A stretch of 64,000 nt of DNA. It comes from Natrinema pellirubrum DSM 15624. GTDB lineage: Archaea > Halobacteriota > Halobacteria > Halobacteriales > Natrialbaceae. The notes under the pieces were generated by a model. That model was not told where the DNA came from, searched no databases, and saw only the letters and a program-made list of their open reading frames with translations. Every line of letters starts with the position of its first letter. The first letter of the stretch is position 1. The DNA is taken from NCBI RefSeq assembly GCF_000230735.2, contig NC_019962.1:3224001-3288000 (forward strand). The letters run 5' to 3'. Of this stretch, positions 16,099-25,509 are shown piece by piece. The translations under genes and the position numbers were made by a program.

Positions 16099-17283
16099 TC
16101 AGTCGCTGGTAGAGGGGTCGTCGCCGGCCTCGTCGCTCGGCACGCCGGTCCCACCGTCGGTCTGGCCCTGGAAGTCCTGATCCATCTGTTCGATGACCTC
16201 GTCGGGATCCGAGATGTCCGCCGTGTCCTGGCCTTCCTTGATCGCCTGGGCCTCCTGTTCCATCGCCTCGACGTCCATCTCGGCCTCCTGGTCGATCTCG
16301 CCGATGATCTCGGCGATGTCATCCAGGCCGATCAGTTCGCGCGTCTCGTCGTCGAACTCGCGGCTCTCGAGTTCCTGGCCGTCCCCTTCGACGTCGCTAC
16401 CCGAGAGATGCTTGCCGTAGCGCCCGACCAGCGAGGTGAGTTCCTGGGGCATGACGAACGTCGTCGACTCGCCCTGGCCGATCTCGCCGAGCGTCTCCAT
16501 CCCTTTGTCGATGATGGCGCGCTCGCCCATCGATTCGGCCGAGCGGGCTCGCAGCACGGTCGAAATGGAGTCACCCTGTGCCTCCAGGATCTGGCTCTGC
16601 TTTTCACCCTGGGCGCGGATGATCTCGCTCTGTTTGTCACCTTCGGCCTTCTCGACGGCACTGCGGCGTTCACCCTGTGCCTCAAGGATCATAGCACGGC
16701 GTTTCCGTTCGGCGGAGGTCTGTTGCTCCATCGCGCGCTGGACGTCCTTCGAGGGGTTGACCTCGCGGACCTCGACAGATTCGACGCGGATCCCCCACTC
16801 GTCGGTGGGTTCGTCGAGTTCCTGGCGGATGCGGGCGTTGATCTCCTGGCGCTTGTTCAGCGTGTCGTCGAGTTCCATGTCACCCAGCACGGCACGCAGC
16901 GTCGTCTGGGCGAGATTCGAGACGGCTCGTTTGTAGTCGTCGACCTGCAGGAACGCCTTCTTGGCGTCCATCACCTTGATGTAGACGACGGCGTCGGCGG
17001 TCACGGGCGAGTTGTCGCGCGTGATCGCTTCCTGCCGGGGCACGTCCAGCGTCTGGGTTCGCATGTCGAACGCGTACGTGTTCGAGACGAACGGCGGGAC
17101 GAAGTTGATCCCCGGCTCGAGCAGTTTGCGGTACTCACCGAAGACGGTTAGTGTGCGTTTCTCGTAGGCGTCGACGATCTCGATCGCGCTCAGCAGCGCG
17201 GCGATCACGAGGACGAGCAAGAGGGCTCCGACGAGTAGCAGGGCACCACCGAGGGCCTGCATCGGTATGAGTTGGACCACCAT
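16099..17283 (-). CDS. Stomatin/SPFH (band 7) membrane protein
   Basis: This 394-residue protein has one N-terminal hydrophobic helix (residues about 10-34) and then the SPFH domain (YEKRTLTVFGEYRKLLEPGI, VPRQEAITRDNSPV, VEVREVNPSKDVQRAMEQQ). A long helical stretch with repeated AEG/AQGEKQS units (residues about 195-245) forms the coiled coil typical of stomatins. A C-terminal acidic tail follows. Such proteins form ring-shaped membrane scaffolds and work with NfeD partners. The nfeD gene is immediately upstream on the same strand, so both are probably one transcript. An AT-rich start region (accatatcc) precedes the ATG. Confidence 0.93.
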   Translation of the reverse strand: MVVQLIPMQALGGALLLVGALLLVLVIAALLSAIEIVDAYEKRTLTVFGEYRKLLEPGINFVPPFVSNTYAFDMRTQTLDVPRQEAITRDNSPVTADAVVYIKVMDAKKAFLQVDDYKRAVSNLAQTTLRAVLGDMELDDTLNKRQEINARIRQELDEPTDEWGIRVESVEVREVNPSKDVQRAMEQQTSAERKRRAMILEAQGERRSAVEKAEGDKQSEIIRAQGEKQSQILEAQGDSISTVLRARSAESMGERAIIDKGMETLGEIGQGESTTFVMPQELTSLVGRYGKHLSGSDVEGDGQELESREFDDETRELIGLDDIAEIIGEIDQEAEMDVEAMEQEAQAIKEGQDTADISDPDEVIEQMDQDFQGQTDGGTGVPSDEAGDDPSTSD

Positions 17284-17354
17284 ATCCCCGACTTACGGCG
17301 GTGGGGGGAAAAGCGTTCCCTTGTTTTGTCGACACTTCCGACCTCGAGCGCGGA

Positions 17355-17999
17355 TCACTGCTCGGTCTCGGTCTCCGTTTCGGGGTCGGCCTCGGTGGGG
17401 TCGGTCGCGGCGTCACCGTCGGACGGCTTGCCGTCGGTCTCCGTGTCGGCCACTGAGGCGGCATCGGCTTCAGCGGCCGCCTCGGTCTCGGCCTGGTCGC
17501 GTGCGAGCGCGCGGTCGATCTCGTCCTCGCCGATCGCATCGAGGGACTCGACGGTCAGGACGTTCCCGCCGCCGGGGTCGATGACGATGATTTCCGAGCC
17601 CTCCTCGATCCGTCCGTCGGTGGTCCGAGCGCTGTAGTAGGGAGCGAAGCCGCCTTCCTCGAGTTTGACCTCGCCGCTGCGGGTCGTGACCGTCTCGGTG
17701 ACGTAGCCCGTCACGCCGGCCAACGAGTCCGAGTCGGTCGTCCTGCCGGAGCCTTTCCCGCCGTAGAAGTCGAACTCGCGGTAGACGTAGGCGGCCGCGG
17801 CGCCGATGAGCAGCGTCAACACGGCCAACACAAGGACGTTCGCGAAGGGCGGGAACAACACGCCGATCAGCCCGGCACCGACGAGCGCGACGCCGATGAC
17901 GATGAGATGTGCGCCGGGAGACACCGCCTCGAGGACCATCAACACGAGTCCCGCGACTAGGAGCAAAAGCGGCACGTTCCCCGCGAGGGATTCCACCAT
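17355..17999 (-). CDS. NfeD-family membrane protein
   Basis: This 214-residue protein has three or four hydrophobic helices in residues 8-80 followed by an OB-fold NfeD domain (SLAGVTGYVTETVTTRSGEV, and GSEIIVIDPGGGNVLTVE), then a long Glu/Thr/Ala-rich acidic tail. The Clp-like serine protease domain of long NfeD proteins is absent, so this is the short form. NfeD proteins interact with stomatins. The partner gene follows after 71 bases on the same strand. Confidence 0.92.
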   Translation of the reverse strand: MVESLAGNVPLLLLVAGLVLMVLEAVSPGAHLIVIGVALVGAGLIGVLFPPFANVLVLAVLTLLIGAAAAYVYREFDFYGGKGSGRTTDSDSLAGVTGYVTETVTTRSGEVKLEEGGFAPYYSARTTDGRIEEGSEIIVIDPGGGNVLTVESLDAIGEDEIDRALARDQAETEAAAEADAASVADTETDGKPSDGDAATDPTEADPETETETEQ

Positions 18000-18102
18000 A
18001 TCCGGGGCTAAGGTCTCGCCCCGATTAAATGTTTACTGCGATCTTCGAGTGATTTTATCGCTCCGGCCACGACCTCGCGCTCCCGCCGGCGGCGAGCCCG
18101 CC

Positions 18103-18492
18103 TCACCCGAGCGGAATCATCACGAGACGAACGAGGACCAACACCATCGCGATCGCCCCCAACAGGACGAACAACGCGCTTTCCAGTTCCGGCTCCCCGG
18201 GCTCAATGGGCGTCTCGTTCGGCTCCGGCGCGTACTCGTCCTCATCGTCGTCCCCGTCGGCCGCGTCATCGCTCGAGTCCGAGAGATCAAGCGGGATGCG
18301 CTCGTCGTCGCGCTCCTCCCAAAATGAATCGCCTCGTTCCGTGTCGGCGTTCCGGTCGGCGACGCCCCAGTCGTCCCCGTCCGCCCCGGACCGGTCCGCA
18401 TCGACCGCGGCGTCCGTATCGGGATCCGCGGCCGACGGATCGGGCCGGCCGTCGTCGGTGTCGTCTCGCGTGCCGGACGGTTCGTCTGCCAT
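18103..18492 (-). CDS. Acidic protein with C-terminal membrane anchor (DUF7312-like)
   Basis: This 129-residue protein starts MADEPSGTRDDTDD. About 95 residues are extremely rich in Asp and probably disordered, and one hydrophobic segment near the end (SALFVLLGAIAMVLVLVRLV) would anchor it in the membrane with the acidic part inside. Haloarchaeal proteins with this plan are assigned to DUF7312. Function is unknown. It precedes nfeD on the same strand but with a gap of about 100 bases, so co-transcription is uncertain. The upstream in-frame ATG at 18519 is also possible. Confidence 0.7.
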   Translation of the reverse strand: MADEPSGTRDDTDDGRPDPSAADPDTDAAVDADRSGADGDDWGVADRNADTERGDSFWEERDDERIPLDLSDSSDDAADGDDDEDEYAPEPNETPIEPGEPELESALFVLLGAIAMVLVLVRLVMIPLG

Positions 18493-18620
18493 GGCTGATC
18501 GTAACGGATCCGCCGTCAAAAACCCGTGGTCCGAACGCGGCGGACGGCCCGTCGTACGTCACCTCCGGTCCAACCCCGATGTCCTGCAGTTACACGGGGA
18601 AATCGGTCCAACAGTCGGTC

Positions 18621-20378
18621 TCAGGGGCGCTCGGGACGGCCCCCGATGTCGCCGCCGTAGACGACGCCGCGTTCCGCGTCGACGGTGACCGTCTCGCCGG
18701 CCGACAGCGTCTCGACGTCCGCGTCGCTGATCATCGGCACGCCCAGTTCGCGCGCGATCATCGCCGGATAACCGGTCATCCCCCGCTGGGCGTTGACGAT
18801 CCCGCCGATTCGATCCGTCTCGCTCGAGAATTCCGCGTCGAAGTCGGCCGACAGCGCAAGGATCGCTCCCTCGGGGACTCCCGAGAGATCGCCGTCGGTG
18901 GCGTGAACGATCGGCCCGGTCGCCCGGCCCTCGACGACCACCTGGCCGGTCGTCAGGGCGTCGGCCGCGACGTGGACCTTCAGCATGTTCGTCGTGTTCG
19001 CCCCCTCGAGTTCGGTCATCATGCCACAGAGGACGACGACGGTGTCCCCGCTTTCGGCGATGCCGGCGTCTAACGCGGCCTGAACGGCCTTCTCGACGAC
19101 GGCGTCGGCACCCTGATCCGAGACGGAGGCATACAGCGGCGTCACGCCCCAGGTCAGCGCGAGCTGGCGACGCACCGCCTGACTCGGCGTCGAGGCGACG
19201 ACGGGTACGCCCGGGCGGTACTTCGCCGTCTTGAGTGCGGTGTAGCCGGACTCGGTCGCGGCGACGACCGCGTCCGCGTCGATATCCCGGGCCAGAAAGC
19301 GGGCCGAACGAGCCAGCGCGTCCGTCCGCGCCTCGCCCGCGGCCGGGACCCGCTGCTCGAACAGTTCGGCGTGTTCCACGGAGCCCTCGACTTCGCGGAC
19401 GATGCTGTCCATCGCGTCGACGACGGCGACAGGGTGGTCACCGATCGCGGTCTCGGCCGACAGCATGACCGCGTCGGTGCCGTCGAGGACGGCGTTGGCG
19501 ACGTCGGAGGCCTCCGCACGGGTGGGCCGGCGAGCCGTCACCATCGAGTCGAGCATCTCCGTCGCCGTGATGACCGGTCGCCCCGCCTCGCGGCACTTCC
19601 GGATGATCCGCTTTTGGATCATCGGGACGTCCTCCATCGGACACTCGACGCCGAGGTCGCCGCGGGCGACCATCACGCCGTAGGCGGCGTCGATGATCTC
19701 GTCCAAGTTTTCGACCGCGCCCGCTCGCTCGATCTTCGCGATGACCGGAATGTCAGCGCCGGCCGCCTCGAGTACCTCGTCGACCTCGTAGACGTCGTCG
19801 GCGTCCCGGACGAAACTCGCGGCGACGAAGTCGACCTCCTTTTCGGCGGCCAGCTCGAGATCCCGCCGATCAGACTCGGTAACGACGTCGAGACCGAGTT
19901 CGACGCCGGGGACGTTGACCCCCTTGCGGCCGCCGAGGTCGCCGCCGGTATCGACGCGGGCGCGGACGCCCTCGCCCTCGGTTTCGAGGACCGTCGTCTC
20001 GATCAACCCGTCGTCGAGCAGGATCCGATCGCCGGGCTCAACGGCGTCGATCGACAGCGAGAGCCCGACGGTCTCCGGCGTCGCCGTCCCGCCCTCGACG
20101 AAGCGGATCTCCGAGCCCGTCTCGAGCGTCACTGTCTCCCCCTCGGGCAGGGGCGCGGTCCGGATCTCGGGGCCCTGCATGTCGAGCATGACCGCGACGG
20201 GCTCGGTGCGCTCCTCGTCGACCGCGCGGACCCGGTCGATCAATGCGGCGCGGTCCTCGCGGCTTCCGTGGCTCGCGTTCAGCCGTGCGACCGACATCCC
20301 CGCCTCGGCCAACTCCCGGATCGTTTCCCGGTCGTTCGACGCCGGTCCCAGCGTACAGACGATCTTCGCGTTTCTCAT
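18621..20378 (-). CDS. pyk: Pyruvate kinase with extra C-terminal PEP-utiliser-like domain
   Basis: This 585-residue protein converts PEP and ADP to pyruvate and ATP in the last glycolytic step. The N terminus MRNAKIVCTLGPAS, the metal and substrate block VMVARGDLGVECPMEDV, and TATEMLDSM with DGTDAVMLSAETA are classic. The tetramer-forming C domain ends near residue 475. A further domain of about 100 residues, as in Geobacillus and many haloarchaeal enzymes, resembles the swivelling phosphohistidine domain of PEP-utilising enzymes (GRATGPIVHA, GGIVNAQRGMTGYPAMIARE). The position of the phosphorylated His is occupied by Tyr, so it should not carry phosphate and probably serves stability or regulation. 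The DUF7312-like gene lies about 130 bases downstream on the same strand. Confidence 0.95.
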   Translation of the reverse strand: MRNAKIVCTLGPASNDRETIRELAEAGMSVARLNASHGSREDRAALIDRVRAVDEERTEPVAVMLDMQGPEIRTAPLPEGETVTLETGSEIRFVEGGTATPETVGLSLSIDAVEPGDRILLDDGLIETTVLETEGEGVRARVDTGGDLGGRKGVNVPGVELGLDVVTESDRRDLELAAEKEVDFVAASFVRDADDVYEVDEVLEAAGADIPVIAKIERAGAVENLDEIIDAAYGVMVARGDLGVECPMEDVPMIQKRIIRKCREAGRPVITATEMLDSMVTARRPTRAEASDVANAVLDGTDAVMLSAETAIGDHPVAVVDAMDSIVREVEGSVEHAELFEQRVPAAGEARTDALARSARFLARDIDADAVVAATESGYTALKTAKYRPGVPVVASTPSQAVRRQLALTWGVTPLYASVSDQGADAVVEKAVQAALDAGIAESGDTVVVLCGMMTELEGANTTNMLKVHVAADALTTGQVVVEGRATGPIVHATDGDLSGVPEGAILALSADFDAEFSSETDRIGGIVNAQRGMTGYPAMIARELGVPMISDADVETLSAGETVTVDAERGVVYGGDIGGRPERP

Positions 20379-20509
20379 GTCGGGGGCTAACGCCAGGTGG
20401 CGTAAAAACCGGTCGCTTACTCGCCCTCGAGTACCAGTTCGGGCCGCCGGTTGCGGTCCCGTCGCCTGCCACGCCAACCGTTTTCCGCGGATCGACCCTC
20501 CGAGTTCCC

Positions 20510-20797
20510 ATGCCGACCTACGCCACCCTCGTCGACCTCGCCGATCGCGACGTCCAGAACGCACAGGAACTCGCGACGATCTGGGGCGAGATCCGGACGG
20601 AGTTCGAGGGACACGACACCGAGTTGCTCGACTCCTACGCCGCGCTCGGCGAACACGACTTCCTGATCACCTTCGAGGCGGGCGACCGCGAGGCGGCGTT
20701 CAAGTCCGCGTTGACGCTGCACCGCCACGGCCTCGAGGGAAAGACGATGCCGATCGTCGATACCGACGACTTCTCCGACATCGTCGACGAGGTCTGA
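20510..20797 (+). CDS. GYD-domain protein
   Basis: This 95-residue protein has the dimeric alpha/beta barrel GYD pattern: MPTYATLVDLADRDVQNAQE at the start, LGEHDFLITFEAGDREAAFK in the middle and a closing helix. Such proteins often bind small aromatic or metal-related ligands but have no settled function. It is divergent from the pyruvate kinase gene; the roughly 130-base spacer has TATA-like sequence for both. The length matches the family. Confidence 0.85.
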   Translation: MPTYATLVDLADRDVQNAQELATIWGEIRTEFEGHDTELLDSYAALGEHDFLITFEAGDREAAFKSALTLHRHGLEGKTMPIVDTDDFSDIVDEV

Positions 20798-20896
20798 CGC
20801 CACGAACTGGCGGCGGCGACGCTCCCGGACGTCACCCCCGCGTGGCGACGAACGCCGGTCCGCCGCACCGCCTCAAGCGGTGGGACCGGAGAGCGG

Positions 20897-21067
20897 TCAC
20901 CAGAGGCCGGCGAGGTTGCCAAGCGCCATGAGCGAAAACAGCAAGAGGGCGATCACGACGAGCGCCCTGGCTTCCGCCGATCCGCAAGCGGCGGGAAGTC
21001 CCGCGAGCCAGTTCGATCCCACGTCTCGACCGACGACCCCTCGAGCGCGCCCGTCACTCTGTGACAT
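20897..21067 (-). CDS. Small protein with C-terminal membrane helix, hypothetical
   Basis: This 56-residue frame starts MSQSDGRARGVVGRDVG and ends in a convincing transmembrane helix (ALVVIALLLFSLMALGN). An ATG nine codons upstream, at 21094, is also possible. I do not recognise the family. Support is the AT-rich upstream region and the hydrophobic helix, which would not be expected by chance in such GC-rich DNA. Confidence is limited because no conserved motif is present. Confidence 0.45.
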   Translation of the reverse strand: MSQSDGRARGVVGRDVGSNWLAGLPAACGSAEARALVVIALLLFSLMALGNLAGLW

Positions 21068-21188
21068 ATGAGAACGTATTTCATCTAGCCACATAGCTGT
21101 ATTTGAGGCGGGTTGACAGATAGTCCCGTGGCGGGGTGTCGAACGGCCGGTACACGACCGCCCAATCTCCCGTTCCCGACCGAGTCGC

Positions 21189-23285
21189 TTACTTGATCTT
21201 CTCGCCGACGGCGGCGTCGCCGTGGGTCGTCAGCAGGTCGGCCTCCTCGCCCGCGGCGAGGATCATCCCGTTGGACTCGACGCCGAACAGTTCGGCTTTC
21301 TCCATGTTCGCGAGCAGGACGCACTTCTCGCCCGGCAGTTCCTCGAGGTCGTGTAGTTGCTTGATCCCCGCGACGATCTGTCGCGTCTCGAAGCCGATGT
21401 CGACCTCGAGGCGCGCGAGGTCGTCCGCGTCCTCGATCCCCTCGGCGGATTCGATCCGGCCGACCCGGACGTCCAGTTCCTGGAAGTCCTCGAACCCGAT
21501 CCGCTCGTCCGCGAGCGGCTCGAGATCATCGGTGTCACTCATACCGTCGGCTTCCGTGTCGGTGCTTTCGTCGCTTTCGGTTTCCGCGTCGTCATCGTCC
21601 GAGGCGGCCGCGACGCGTTCCTCGAGCTTTTCGGTCAGCTCGTCGACGCGGTCGTCCTCGATCTTCTCGAAGAGTTCGCCGGGTTCGTCGAAGTCCCGTG
21701 GTGGAGCCTCGAGCGCATCCTCGAGATGTGCGTCGGCGATATCGCCGTCCTCGCCGATCTGTGCCCAGAGGGCCTGGGCCTTGTCGGGGGTGATCGGCTC
21801 GAGCAGGACGGCGACGGCCTTGGCGATCTGGACGCAGTCGCGGATGACCTGCGTCGCCTCCTCGCTTTCGGCGTCGAGCTTCCAGGGCTCGTTGCGCTGG
21901 ATGTACTCGTTGCCGAACTGCGCGAGTTCGGTCGCCGCTCCGCCGACCCCGCGCATGGAGTAGTCGTTGACGTTTGCGCGCACGTCGCCGATCGCGTCCT
22001 GGATACGCTTGCGGACTTCCTCGGAGACGTCCGTGTCCGGCGTCCCCTCGTAGTTGCGGTAGGCAAAGAGCAGCGAGCGGTACCAGAAGTTGCCGATGGT
22101 CCCGACGAGTTCGCCGTTGACCGTCTCCTGGAAGGCGTCCCAGGAGAAGTCGACGTCCTGCTGGAGCCCGCCGGTCGTCGTCAGATAGTACCGCAGCAGA
22201 TCGGGGTGGAACCCTTCCTCGAGGTACTCCTTGGCCCAGATCGCCCGGTTGCGACTCGTCGAGAGCCCCTTGCCGTTGATCGTGATGAAGCCGGTCGCGG
22301 CGATCCCGCGGGGCTTGTTGTAACCCGCGCCCTCGAGCATGGCCGGCCAGAAGATCGCGTGGTGCTGGATGATGTCCCGGCCGATCACGTGCATGATCTC
22401 ACCGTCGCCCTTCCAGACCTGCTCCCAGTCGAACGCGTCTTTGCCGACGCGCTCGGAGTACTGCTTCGAACTCGAGATGTACTCGATCGGCGCGTCGACC
22501 CAGACGTAGAGGACGAGGTCGTCCTCACCACCCGCATCGTCGTCTGGATAGTCGATCCCCCAGTCCATATCCCGCGTGATACACCAGTCCTGCAGGCCGT
22601 CTTCGATCCACTGCCGGGGCTGGTTGCGGGCGTTCGAGGTGCCCTCGAGGCCGTCGAGGAACTCGGTGAGGAACTCGGAGAACTCCGAGACCTCGAAGAA
22701 CTTGTGGGTGCGCTCGCGGTACTCCGCGGGGTTGCCCGTGATCGTACTGGTCGGGTCCTCGACCTCGCCGGGCTCTAAGTGGCGCTGACAGCCCTCGTCG
22801 CACTCGTCGCCGCGGGCCTTCGCACCGCAGTAGGGACAGGTGCCCTCGACGTAGCGGTCGGGGAGGTACTGGTCGGCGTCGGGATCGTAGGCGACCTGGA
22901 TCTCCTTCTCGTAGATGTAGCCCTCGTCGTCCAGCGTCCGGACGATCTCCTGGGTCGTCTCGACGTTGGTCTCGTCGTGGGTGTGGCCGTAGTTGTCGAA
23001 CTCGACGTTGAACTGCGGGAACGTCTCCTTGTACTGCTCGTGCCAGTCGAGGGCGAAGTCCTCGGGGTCGACGCCCTGTTGCTCGGCGTTGACCGCGACC
23101 GGCGTGCCGTGCATGTCCGAGCCGCAGACGTAGGCCGTCTCCTGTCCCAGCGTCTCGAGCGCGCGGGAAAAGGCGTCCGCGCCGATATACCCCCGCAGGT
23201 GACCGATGTGAAGGTCCCCGTTCGCGTAGGGGAGCCCACAGGTCACGACGGCGGGTTCGTCCGTCGGAAAGTCCTCGTGGCTCAT
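21189..23285 (-). CDS. metG: Methionyl-tRNA synthetase
   Basis: This 698-residue class I synthetase attaches methionine to tRNA. The HIGH signature is in YANGDLHIGHLRG, the zinc knuckle follows as CPYCGAKARGDECDEGC, and the catalytic core runs to about residue 370. The KMSKS-type loop reads GKGLSTSRN, so its first Lys and the central KS are changed, a divergence worth noting. An anticodon-binding helical domain follows. After a very acidic linker (residues about 545-575), the C terminus is a tRNA-binding OB fold like Trbp111/EMAP (FQELDVRVGRIESAEG). The second ATG (MSHEDFPTDE) was chosen as start; an ATG three codons earlier is equally possible. Confidence 0.96.
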   Translation of the reverse strand: MSHEDFPTDEPAVVTCGLPYANGDLHIGHLRGYIGADAFSRALETLGQETAYVCGSDMHGTPVAVNAEQQGVDPEDFALDWHEQYKETFPQFNVEFDNYGHTHDETNVETTQEIVRTLDDEGYIYEKEIQVAYDPDADQYLPDRYVEGTCPYCGAKARGDECDEGCQRHLEPGEVEDPTSTITGNPAEYRERTHKFFEVSEFSEFLTEFLDGLEGTSNARNQPRQWIEDGLQDWCITRDMDWGIDYPDDDAGGEDDLVLYVWVDAPIEYISSSKQYSERVGKDAFDWEQVWKGDGEIMHVIGRDIIQHHAIFWPAMLEGAGYNKPRGIAATGFITINGKGLSTSRNRAIWAKEYLEEGFHPDLLRYYLTTTGGLQQDVDFSWDAFQETVNGELVGTIGNFWYRSLLFAYRNYEGTPDTDVSEEVRKRIQDAIGDVRANVNDYSMRGVGGAATELAQFGNEYIQRNEPWKLDAESEEATQVIRDCVQIAKAVAVLLEPITPDKAQALWAQIGEDGDIADAHLEDALEAPPRDFDEPGELFEKIEDDRVDELTEKLEERVAAASDDDDAETESDESTDTEADGMSDTDDLEPLADERIGFEDFQELDVRVGRIESAEGIEDADDLARLEVDIGFETRQIVAGIKQLHDLEELPGEKCVLLANMEKAELFGVESNGMILAAGEEADLLTTHGDAAVGEKIK

Positions 23286-23361
23286 GGTCGTCACGTCGCG
23301 CTCGCGGGCGTAAAACCCGCCGGTTTCGATCGGCGTGGCCGACCGCGGGACGCGCCGGCGA

Positions 23362-24183
23362 TCAGTCGCCGGCGTTTCGAGCCGCCTCGAACCAGTCGGG
23401 CCGTTGGACGTCGACCGCGCCGAGTTCGTGGACGACGAACGACTGTTCGACCGTGGTCGTCACCCCGTCCTCCTCGACGGTCAGAGATCGGCTCGCATCG
23501 TGAACGACGCTGTCGGCGTCGACGAAGACGGTCCCGGTTGCTTCGGTCACTGTCCCGGAGACAGCCGACTCGTCCGCCGACTCGAGGTCAAACCGGAGTA
23601 CTCGCCGGTCGTTCCGACGGGCCGTCTCGCCGGGTGTGTACGTCCCCGTTTCGACGATTCCCCCGAGGCTCTCGCTCCCACCGAGCAGTTCCGGTGGATG
23701 CGTCTCGGCGAACGCCCGCCGTGCCTCGCTCGATCCGACGGTCGTTTCGCCGTCCGACGTCCACCGACTGTACACCGTGTCACCCTCGATATAACGACGG
23801 TTCGTCTCGGACTGCGCATCGAACACGAAGAGCCGTCGCTCGTCCTCGAGGCTGCTCCGTCGCCGCTGGGTCACGGCCAGTGATTCCTCACCATCGACGG
23901 CGTTGACGAGTTCCTGCTCGAGGGCATAATCGTTCGCGGACAACGCTTCCTGCGTCGCGTCGACGAGCGCCGTCGGGTCGTCGATCCCGTCCTCGCTGGT
24001 TCCCGTCGGGGGCTCAAGCGACGACGACGCCCCGTCGTTCGTGTCGGGATCCCCGGCATCCGTCGTGTCCTGACAGCCAGCCAGTCCGGCCGCGAACGCT
24101 ACGCTGGTTGCGGTCAGGAACCGCCGCCTGGTCCTCCCCGTCCGATCCTCCGAACATCGACGTCGGCGTGTCTGCTCTCCCAT
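23362..24183 (-). CDS. Tat-exported lipoprotein of unknown function (DUF7537-like)
   Basis: This 273-residue protein starts MGEQTRRRRCSE. A Tat signal (RTRRRFLTATSVAFAAGLAG) ends in a lipobox with Cys (LAGCQD), so it should be folded in the cytoplasm, exported and lipid-anchored on the cell surface. A Ser/Asp/Thr-rich spacer follows, then a beta-rich domain of about 210 residues with RRYIEGDTVYSRWTSDGE and a closing FVVHELGAVDVQRPDWF. The pattern is that of LolA/LppX-like haloarchaeal lipoproteins (DUF7537). Ligand and partner are unknown. An in-frame ATG at 24213 is a less likely start. Confidence 0.8.
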   Translation of the reverse strand: MGEQTRRRRCSEDRTGRTRRRFLTATSVAFAAGLAGCQDTTDAGDPDTNDGASSSLEPPTGTSEDGIDDPTALVDATQEALSANDYALEQELVNAVDGEESLAVTQRRRSSLEDERRLFVFDAQSETNRRYIEGDTVYSRWTSDGETTVGSSEARRAFAETHPPELLGGSESLGGIVETGTYTPGETARRNDRRVLRFDLESADESAVSGTVTEATGTVFVDADSVVHDASRSLTVEEDGVTTTVEQSFVVHELGAVDVQRPDWFEAARNAGD

Positions 24184-24265
24184 CCGTGGCTGGTCAGTTG
24201 AACGCCACTCCAAAGAGAATTACTGCAGCGACGGAGAGAAAAGACGCGAAAGCGACGACGGACCG

Positions 24266-25351
24266 TCAGTCGTCGCTCGTGATCGGGACGCTCGCACGCA
24301 CCTCGAGCCGGTCGAGATCGCCGATAAAGGAGGCCAGCATCTCGCGGGTGACGTGGGGCATACAGACCACGCGCAGTTCGTCGGTCGCGGTTCTCGAGAT
24401 CCGCCAGCCCTTGGCCCGCAACGCGTCGAAGGTCGAGCGGGGGACGTCGGCCGCCACCAGCGGCAGCGTCGGGTCGGCGACCTCGTAGCCGCGTTTCTCG
24501 AGGGCATCGGCGAGCCACTCGGCGTTGTTCTGCGAGCGGACGTACTGCCGGCGGTACCCCGTCGGCCACAGCTCCTCCATCGCGGCGACGGCGCTGGCGA
24601 CGCCCGCACCCGAGCGGGTGCCGGTCAGGGTCGCCTGTGAGGTCGACTCGAGGTAGGGCGTGTCGACGGCGAGTTCGTCGAGCAGGGCCGAATCGCGAAC
24701 GAGCAGGCCGCCCGCAGGAACGGCGGCTTGGCCCATCTTGTGGGGATCGATCGCCATCGTGTCGACCGCGGCGTGGTCGAAGTTCCACTCGTAGTCGGTA
24801 AACGGAAGGACGAAGCCGCCCCAGGCGGCGTCGACGTGCATCGTCGCGTCGACCGACCGGGCGATCTCGCCGAGTTCCGGAATGGGATCGACGCGGCCGT
24901 ACTCGGTCGTCCCCGCGACGCCGATCACCGCGGCGGTGTCCTCGTCGACGGCGGCCCGAACGGCCTCGAGGTCGGCCCGGTAGTCGTCGTCGGTCGGCAC
25001 GATCCGGAGGTCGACCCCGAGCAGGTCCGCGGCCTTCTGGAAGCTGAAGTGGCCCGACTCGGGCATGACGACGTTCGGATTCCGGCTGTCGGCCCGCTCG
25101 CGGGCGATCCGGACTGCCTGAATGTTCGCTTCCGTGCCGCCACTGGTGATATAGCCCGCCGGCTCTTGGAGGCCGGCGATCTCGCTCAGCAGGGCGATCG
25201 CGTCCTCTTCGAGTTCCGAGACGCCGGGATAGGTGCCCGGATCGCCGGGGTTGGTCGCGAGAAACCGCTCGGCCGCGTCGCGTGCCGCCGGGTGGGGTTC
25301 CGTACACATCGAGGAGAGAACCCGGTCGAACGCCTGCGGCTCGATTTGCAT
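24266..25351 (-). CDS. mfnA: PLP-dependent aspartate/tyrosine decarboxylase, MfnA family
   Basis: This 361-residue group II decarboxylase has the PLP lysine in AIDPHKMGQ, the cofactor-stacking region [12 protein letters not shown] near residue 70, and the Asp pairing with the pyridine nitrogen in MHVDAAWGG. In methanogens MfnA makes tyramine. In haloarchaea, which lack methanofuran, homologues most likely decarboxylate aspartate to beta-alanine for coenzyme A, as shown for related archaeal enzymes. That assignment here is an inference. It is divergent from gatD, with a shared spacer of about 160 bases. Confidence 0.9.
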   Translation of the reverse strand: MQIEPQAFDRVLSSMCTEPHPAARDAAERFLATNPGDPGTYPGVSELEEDAIALLSEIAGLQEPAGYITSGGTEANIQAVRIARERADSRNPNVVMPESGHFSFQKAADLLGVDLRIVPTDDDYRADLEAVRAAVDEDTAAVIGVAGTTEYGRVDPIPELGEIARSVDATMHVDAAWGGFVLPFTDYEWNFDHAAVDTMAIDPHKMGQAAVPAGGLLVRDSALLDELAVDTPYLESTSQATLTGTRSGAGVASAVAAMEELWPTGYRRQYVRSQNNAEWLADALEKRGYEVADPTLPLVAADVPRSTFDALRAKGWRISRTATDELRVVCMPHVTREMLASFIGDLDRLEVRASVPITSDD

Positions 25352-25509
25352 ATCACGTATGTAATCGGTCAGCGATTTATTTGTTGCGTTTGACGACGTT
25401 TCACGAGGGGATTCTCTCGCCGTCTTCGGTTCCGTGGGCGGGTCTGCCGGCCCGGCCGCCGGTAGCGCGAAAGCGTGCCTTCAAGTCCGGGGCCGCGCTA
25501 CGGCCACGC

